Shown: positions 63,757-64,000 of the stretch, piece after piece
Position numbering within the stretch: position 1 is the first letter of the stretch
Layout: every line of letters starts with the position of its first letter
Assembly (NCBI GenBank): GCA_965153355.1
Contig: OZ231126.1
Span: 101,556,001-101,620,000 of the forward strand
Reading direction: 5' to 3'
DNA length: 64,000 nt
Origin: Flaccisagitta enflata
Taxonomy: Eukaryota; Chaetognatha; Sagittoidea; Aphragmophora
Made by a program: the position numbers and the translations under genes
The notes under the pieces: generated by a model
The model's database searches: none
What the model was told of the DNA's origin: nothing
The model's input: the letters and a program-made list of their open reading frames with translations, nothing else

Positions 63757-63798
<42 letters not shown>

Positions 63799-63891
63799 TA
63801 CATCAAACATCTTAAGTGCTGAGGCAACAAAATACACAAACATGTACTTAAGTGGAGTATACACACATGCACATGTAAACACATTCATGCA

Positions 63892-63973
<82 letters not shown>
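63757..63973 (+). repeat. (CA)n microsatellites
   Basis: Two pure CA blocks, about 37 bp at 63757 and about 78 bp at 63895, separated by 100 bp of unique sequence. Confidence 0.95.
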
Positions 63974-63976
<3 letters not shown>

Positions 63977-64000
63977 GTAATCCGATGAATTCGCCACGAA

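Overview
The window is animal nuclear DNA. The reasons are spliced coding pieces scattered in AT-rich sequence, very long microsatellites, many short non-autonomous repeats, and a complete-looking BEL/Pao LTR retrotransposon, a superfamily known only from animals. The species cannot be named from the sequence. A marine or other invertebrate is a guess. There is no sign of bacterial operons, rRNA, tRNA or CRISPR.

Layout. 1-35.6 kb: mostly repeats, with a few candidate plus-strand exons at 1452-1827, 14340-14503, 35145-35226 and 35460-35634. Their splice phases fit together (2, 1, 2, stop), so they may belong to one large host gene ending at 35634. An isolated 155-codon reading frame lies at 3853-4320. 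Three dispersed repeat families recur here: (i) a 150-250 bp element with a short perfect hairpin at one end and a GTCC/GTCGG tract (called HDE here); (ii) a foldback element whose inverted ends enclose a variable GAGGCCT-type minisatellite (called FME here); (iii) a G-run element beginning CAGGCCTGTATAT (called family C). A 1.0 kb hAT-like element with an exact 8 bp target duplication sits at 31338-32358. A large inverted repeat (arms 23390-24135 and 27926-28870) encloses a nest of foldback elements.

35687 to about 53.95 kb: an unusually large (about 18.2 kb) BEL/Pao retrotransposon inserted about 50 bp after the stop codon of the host gene model. Its LTRs are about 1 kb and differ at roughly ten positions plus an 11 bp repeat contraction. 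Between them lie a leader with six to seven tandem repeats, a 996-codon gag, a zinc-knuckle reading frame one base back, a pol frame separated from the knuckles by one in-frame TGA, and then 7.5 kb that is not env: a charged coiled-coil ORF3 with a candidate 156 nt intron and a frame change near its end, a duplicated 53 nt structured motif, and a 331-codon ORF4 of unknown function. A polypurine tract abuts the 3' LTR. If the extra ORFs are element genes, this is the window's best candidate for an undescribed system.

54-64 kb: AT-rich repeat territory with a three-armed (cloverleaf) inverted repeat at 56300-57570 flanked by two HDE copies, several tandem repeats of 10 to 184 bp, a candidate terminal exon at 60243-60505, and (GA)n and (CA)n tracts.
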